21,247 nucleotides of DNA from JBOHER01 sp050701115. Its GTDB lineage: Bacteria; Actinomycetota; Actinomycetes; Mycobacteriales; Pseudonocardiaceae. A model generated the notes under the pieces. The model worked only from the letters and a program-made list of their open reading frames with translations, ran no database searches and had not been told where the DNA came from. The position numbers were made by a program, and so were the translations under genes. Of the stretch, positions 17,944 through 21,247 are shown piece by piece (the stretch's first letter is position 1; the number at the start of each line of letters is the position of its first letter). The stretch covers positions 1 through 21,247 of the forward strand of contig JBOHER010000322.1 in the NCBI GenBank assembly GCA_050701115.1, written 5' to 3'.

Positions 17944-18372
17944 ATGAACACCCGGGTGGTGGACCGGCTTCGACGGCCGGACACGCTCGCGACCGCGCTC
18001 ACGGCCGGCGTGGGTTCCGCCGCGCTGACCACGCTCTACCTGGTCGACCCCAGTGAGCGCATGGTCTTCTTCCCGTGCCCTTTTCGCCTGGTCACCGGCC
18101 TGGACTGTCCGCTGTGTGGCGGTCTGCGCATGGTGCACTCGGTGCTGCACGGCGAGTTCGCCGCCGCCGCTGACTACAACGCCCTCGCGCTCGCCGGGCT
18201 ACCCCTGCTTGCCGTGGTGCTGCTCCGCTCGCTTGTCCGCACCCTGCGCGGCCGGGCAGTGCGTGACCGGCGAATCCCCCGCTGGGTTGCGCCCACGGTG
18301 GCGGCCGTGCTGATCACCTGGACGGTGCTGCGTAATCTTCCCCTCGAGCCGTTCACGATCTTGCGGTCCTGA
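17944..18372 (+). CDS. DUF2752 membrane protein (second of a tandem pair)
   Basis: This 142-residue paralogue of the preceding gene has a cysteine at 45, then DCPLCGGLR with C55 and C58, then VLHGEF, YNA and VLRNLPLEPF. It has three predicted spans in the same places. I chose the ATG at 17944, with GCGGGGTGA just upstream. A GTG at 17938 or an overlapping ATG at 17917 are alternatives. Identity to its neighbour is limited to the motifs, so the duplication is old. recO follows after 48 bases. Confidence 0.82.
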   Translation: MNTRVVDRLRRPDTLATALTAGVGSAALTTLYLVDPSERMVFFPCPFRLVTGLDCPLCGGLRMVHSVLHGEFAAAADYNALALAGLPLLAVVLLRSLVRTLRGRAVRDRRIPRWVAPTVAAVLITWTVLRNLPLEPFTILRS

Positions 18373-18378
18373 CACCGT

Positions 18379-18396
18379 GTCCGCGCGTATGCGGAC
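18379..18396. other. small hairpin between the DUF2752 gene and recO
   Basis: GTCCGC and GCGGAC form a perfect 6-bp stem around a 6-base loop. No T tract follows, so a terminator role is doubtful. It lies in the 48-base gap ahead of recO. Confidence 0.35.
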
Positions 18397-18420
18397 GGAC
18401 CAGGGTGGGATCATCAGTCA

Positions 18421-19221
18421 ATGAGCTTGTATCGCGACACCGGTGTAGTGCTGCGCGTGCACAAGCTCGGTGAGGCCGACCGGATCATCACCCTGCTGAC
18501 CCGCAAGCACGGCAAGGTACGTGCCGTCGCCAAAGGCGTGCGGCGCACCACCTCCCGGTTCGGCGCGCGCCTGGAGCCCTTCGGCCATGTCGACGTGCAG
18601 TTCTACACCGGGCGCACCCTGGACGTGATCACCCAGGTGCAGACCGTTGACGCCTTCGCGCTGCCGATCGTCGGCGATTATCAGCGCTACACCGCGGCCA
18701 GTGCGATCGCCGAGACCGCCGACCGGCTCAGCGCAGAGGAGGGCGAGCCCGCACTGAGGTTGTACCTGCTGGTCGCGGGTGCGCTCCGGGCGCTCGCGGA
18801 GGGGGAGCGGGACGCCTCCCTTGTGCTCGACGCCTTCCTGCTCCGCGCGATGGCTTTCGCCGGATGGTCGCCCGCGATCACCGAGTGCGCGCGCTGCGGC
18901 CAGCCCGGCCCGCATCGCGCGTTCAGCGTGCAGGCGGGCGGCTCGATGTGCGCGCGCTGCAGACCGCCGGGTTCGGTGCACCCGTCGCAAGAGGTACTCG
19001 CGTTGCTGAGCGCGTTGCTGCACGGCGACTGGGAGATCGCTGACGCGACCGGCCCCGGCTCGCGGCGCGACGCCAGCGGGTTGGTCGCCGCGCATCTGCA
19101 GTGGCATCTTGAACGACAGCTTCGCTCGCTCCCGCTGGTGGAGCGGCGATCGCGTGATCAGCTCGGCGTGGCGAGGACCGTGGCCGAGGGGGAATCAAGG
19201 GAACAGGGAGAGCACGAGTGA
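18421..19221 (+). CDS. recO: DNA repair protein RecO
   Basis: This 266-residue protein works in RecF-pathway recombination repair, loading RecA and annealing single strands. It has an N-terminal OB fold (about 1-80: LYRDTGVVLRVHKLGEADRI and KVRAVAKGVR), a helical middle and a zinc finger with C156, C159, C177 and C180 (CARCG...CARC). The length is normal. It starts with ATG and has no clear ribosome site. A GATCAT six bases upstream might serve as the -10 of a leaderless transcript. The stop overlaps, by four bases (GTGA), the start of a broken RDD gene. Confidence 0.95.
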   Translation: MSLYRDTGVVLRVHKLGEADRIITLLTRKHGKVRAVAKGVRRTTSRFGARLEPFGHVDVQFYTGRTLDVITQVQTVDAFALPIVGDYQRYTAASAIAETADRLSAEEGEPALRLYLLVAGALRALAEGERDASLVLDAFLLRAMAFAGWSPAITECARCGQPGPHRAFSVQAGGSMCARCRPPGSVHPSQEVLALLSALLHGDWEIADATGPGSRRDASGLVAAHLQWHLERQLRSLPLVERRSRDQLGVARTVAEGESREQGEHE

Positions 19222-19455
19222 GCGCACCTTACGGCCAGGGGCCGGTTCCGCCCGGCTACGGCGGCCCCGCTCGGGCAGCGTTTGCCCGCCCGGCTGATCG
19301 ATGGTCTGCTGTTGCTGGTCGCGTTCGGCGCGGGCTGGGTGAGCTACGGGCTCGGTGCCGCGCTGATCCATCTGTCCCCGGCGTTCGACAGCTCGTCTGC
19401 CAAGCAAGCCTGGCATGACATGGCGGCCAAGACGATGGCCATCCGGACCCGGTAA
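19218..19455 (+). pseudogene. remnant of an RDD-family membrane protein gene (frameshift plus internal deletion)
   Basis: A GTG at 19218, coupled to the recO stop, opens a Pro/Gly-rich start (MSAPYGQGPVPPGYGGP) typical of actinobacterial RDD proteins. Near 19255-19270 the homology moves to the +1 frame. That frame reads GQRLPARLIDGLLLLVAFGAG, an RDD-type first segment and membrane span. It then runs directly into KQAWHDMAAKTMAIRTR before TAA (19453-19455), which resembles the end of RDD domains. The middle membrane part is missing. In the original frame the product would be a 66-residue nonsense protein ending at 19418. Even with the frame repaired it would be about 78 residues, roughly half the usual length. 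uppS starts 16 bases after the TAA. Confidence 0.7.
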
Positions 19456-19470
19456 CGAGCGGAGGTCGAG

Positions 19471-20298
19471 GTGCGGCGCAGGCAGCGCAACGAAACACCC
19501 ACATCGATGGCGCTACGCGCGCCCGATCCGCATCCGTCCGGCGCGCGGCCACCACAGATCCCCGCCGAGCTGGTCCCGCGGCATGTCGCGCTGGTGATGG
19601 ACGGCAACGGCCGATGGGCCAACGAGCGGGGGCTGCCGCGCATCGAGGGCCACAAGCGCGGCGAGGCGGTGATGATCGACGTCGCCAGCGGTGCCGTCGA
19701 ACTCGGTGTGAAGTGGCTGTCGGTGTACGCGTTCTCCACCGAGAACTGGAAGCGCAGCCCCGACGAGGTGCGCTTCCTGATGGGCTTCAACCGGGACACC
19801 ATCCGACGTCAGGTGGACTACCTCGGTTCGATCGGTGTGCGGATCCGCTGGGCGGGCCGCCGCCCGAAGCTGTGGCGGAGCGTGATCAAGGAGCTGCAGG
19901 CGGCCGAGGAGAAGACCAGGCACAACGACCTGCTGAACATGACCATGTGCGTGAACTACGGTGGTCGTGCGGAGATCGGTGACGCGGTGCGGCAGATTGC
20001 CACGCTCGCCGCCGAGGGCAAGATCAATCCAGCCAAGGTGGATGAGCGGACCATAGCGAAGTACCTGTACCAACCGGAGATGCCCGACGTGGACTTGTTC
20101 CTTCGCCCGTCGGGGGAGCAGCGCACGTCCAACTTCATGCTCTGGCAGTCGGCGTACGCCGAGTTCGTCTTCCAGGACACGCTGTTCCCTGACTTCGACC
20201 GCACCCACCTGTGGCACGCCTGCCTCGAGTACGCGAAGCGGGACCGGCGATTCGGCGCCGCGCGCGATGCGGTCGCCGGATCCGGCGGCCGAGTGTGA
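19471..20298 (+). CDS. uppS: cis-prenyltransferase UppS (polyprenyl diphosphate synthase)
   Basis: This 275-residue cis-isoprenyl diphosphate synthase makes the C50/C55 lipid carrier precursor for cell-wall synthesis by adding isopentenyl units. The diphosphate-binding motif is MDGNGRWA with catalytic D44. AFSTENWKR is present, and the C-terminal signature FLRPSGEQRTSNFMLWQSAYAEFVF has Pro in place of the usual Thr (RTSGEQR). The GTG start at 19471 has GGAGG five bases before it. About 35 extra N-terminal residues precede the conserved core, as in other actinobacteria. The position next to recO matches Rv2361c, decaprenyl diphosphate synthase, so a C50 product is likely but not shown. Confidence 0.95.
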   Translation: MRRRQRNETPTSMALRAPDPHPSGARPPQIPAELVPRHVALVMDGNGRWANERGLPRIEGHKRGEAVMIDVASGAVELGVKWLSVYAFSTENWKRSPDEVRFLMGFNRDTIRRQVDYLGSIGVRIRWAGRRPKLWRSVIKELQAAEEKTRHNDLLNMTMCVNYGGRAEIGDAVRQIATLAAEGKINPAKVDERTIAKYLYQPEMPDVDLFLRPSGEQRTSNFMLWQSAYAEFVFQDTLFPDFDRTHLWHACLEYAKRDRRFGAARDAVAGSGGRV

Positions 20299-20311
20299 CG
20301 AAAGGGAAAGA

Positions 20312-20746
20312 TTGAGTACCGAAGCCGTTGATACCGCGGCGTTGCTGACCAACGCGAGGGAAGCGCTCGAGCGCTTCCTCGAGGTGCACGTCGACGACGA
20401 CGGCGCGTTGACCTTCGCGCACGCCGATGTGCCGTGTGCGGTGCAGGCGGTCCGGCTCGCCGAAGGACTCACCGTGCTCAGCATGACCTGCGTGGTGGCC
20501 TGGGACTTGCCCGATGAGCCGTCGCTGGCGATCGCCGCGGCCGAGCGCGCAGGCCAGGGGCTGTTCGGCACGCTGGGTGTCGTGCACACCGACAGCGGAC
20601 TGGACGTAACGCTTCGGTACGCGTTTCCGGCGGAGGGCATGGATCCCACGCCGCTGGGCACCTTGCTGATGCTGGTGGTCTCCACTGCCTCCCAGTTGCG
20701 CACCGATCTGCTCGGACTCGCCGCCGAAGCCACCGATGACCGCTGA
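20312..20746 (+). CDS. YbjN-like small protein with TTG start
   Basis: This 144-residue protein begins LSTEAVDTAALL. It resembles YbjN/CesT-like proteins: an alpha-beta layout with the segment AAERAGQGLFGTLGVVHTD and a final helix near TLLMLVVSTASQL. The start is set at TTG (20312) because AAAGGGAAAG lies just upstream. The only ATG in frame (20267) lies inside uppS. Proteins of this kind are often found after uppS in actinobacteria. They may act as chaperones or regulators, but no function is established. There are no membrane segments and no catalytic motif. The family assignment is moderate. Confidence 0.7.
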   Translation: MSTEAVDTAALLTNAREALERFLEVHVDDDGALTFAHADVPCAVQAVRLAEGLTVLSMTCVVAWDLPDEPSLAIAAAERAGQGLFGTLGVVHTDSGLDVTLRYAFPAEGMDPTPLGTLLMLVVSTASQLRTDLLGLAAEATDDR

Positions 20747-20766
20747 CACCGGGTTGGTCCCGGCTC

Positions 20767-21247
20767 GTGACTGAGTTCGTCACTGACACCGTGGCCGAAG
20801 GGCCGCGGCCGGAGCCGCCACCGCGGCGGAAGGCGATCACCTCGATCGAGGTGCTCTGCGTCGTGCTGGTGCTCGCCATCATCGGTCAGTCCTGGCTGCA
20901 GCAGGCGCTCGACGTGCCGGCGCTGCGCACCGGCTCGACGGTATTCGTCGCCATCTGCGTGCAGGCGCTGCCCTTCCTGGTGCTCGGTGTGTTGCTCAGC
21001 GGCGCGATCGCGGCTTTCGTACCTGCCCGCGTGCTGGACAGGATCCTGCCGCGCAGGCAGAGCGCGGCGGTCGGCGTCGCCGGGCTCGCCGGCGTCGCGC
21101 TGCCCACCTGCGAATGCGCATCGGTCCCAGTTGCGCGCAGACTGATCGGCCAGGGTGTCGCTCCCGCCGCCGCGCTGACGTTCCTGCTCGCGGCGCCCGC
21201 GGTCAACCCGGTCGTGTTGGTGGCCACCGCGGTGGCCTTCCCCGAGG
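20767..21247 (+). CDS. DUF318/YraQ-type permease, 5' part (runs off the window)
   Basis: The first 160 residues are open to the end of the window with no stop. A hydrophilic, Pro-rich N-terminus (1-22) is followed by hydrophobic spans at about 27-45, 58-85, 101-113 and 132-158. The family motif LPTCECASVPVARRLIGQG (112-130) is followed by APAAALTFLLAAPAVNPVV. Such permeases (YraQ/ArsP_1-like) are thought to export or import metal or metalloid species. The substrate here is unknown. The conserved Cys-x-Cys in PTCEC is present. The start is GTG at 20767, with a second in-frame GTG at 20791; neither has a strong ribosome site. A companion TIGR03943-type gene often follows, beyond the window. Confidence 0.82.
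   Translation, partial: MTEFVTDTVAEGPRPEPPPRRKAITSIEVLCVVLVLAIIGQSWLQQALDVPALRTGSTVFVAICVQALPFLVLGVLLSGAIAAFVPARVLDRILPRRQSAAVGVAGLAGVALPTCECASVPVARRLIGQGVAPAAALTFLLAAPAVNPVVLVATAVAFPE

Noticed and set aside
19513..20733. Minus-strand open frame of about 400 codons opposite uppS and the YbjN-like gene
   Set aside because: It spans two real plus-strand genes and their gap, with no domain and low-complexity sequence.

Overview
The window is high-GC DNA with many GTG starts, four-base start/stop overlaps and strong purine-rich ribosome binding sites. It carries the conserved actinobacterial block phoH-ybeY-CBS protein-era-recO-uppS, in the order known from mycobacteria. The organism is an actinomycete. 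The family Pseudonocardiaceae is a reasonable guess, but nothing here proves it.

Region 1 (about 180-8230, minus strand) is one tightly packed operon read right to left: livG, an acyl-CoA synthetase, livH, livM, a lipoprotein substrate-binding protein, livF and a PaaK-like ligase. It is a complete branched-chain-amino-acid-type (HAAT) ABC importer with two adenylate-forming proteins built in. This suggests uptake of a carboxylic acid, aromatic or fatty, and its conversion to a CoA thioester. A promoter-like sequence lies just upstream of livG.

Region 2 (8378-10928, plus strand) is divergent to region 1. It holds an IclR-family regulator whose end overlaps an acetyl-CoA-synthetase-like protein. 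That protein keeps the family fold but has lost the P-loop, the catalytic lysine and other core residues, so it looks like a pseudoenzyme.

Region 3 (10969-20746, plus strand) is the housekeeping block. It runs: a HIT hydrolase with a leaderless-type promoter; phoH interrupted by a 359-residue intein; ybeY; a CNNM/CorC-type CBS membrane protein; a cytidine-deaminase-fold protein without zinc ligands; era; recO; uppS; and a small YbjN-like protein. The intein carries the Trp/Cys/Thr signature of class 3 inteins and both LAGLIDADG endonuclease motifs. Between era and recO lie an array of 21-bp repeats in both orientations, a CD225-type membrane protein and two tandem DUF2752 proteins. Between recO and uppS is a broken, internally deleted RDD-type membrane protein gene.

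Region 4 (20767 to the window end) is the start of a DUF318-type permease that runs off the edge.

The strongest leads are the class 3 PhoH intein, the IclR-coupled dead acetyl-CoA synthetase, the opposed 21-bp repeat arrays and the RDD gene remnant.
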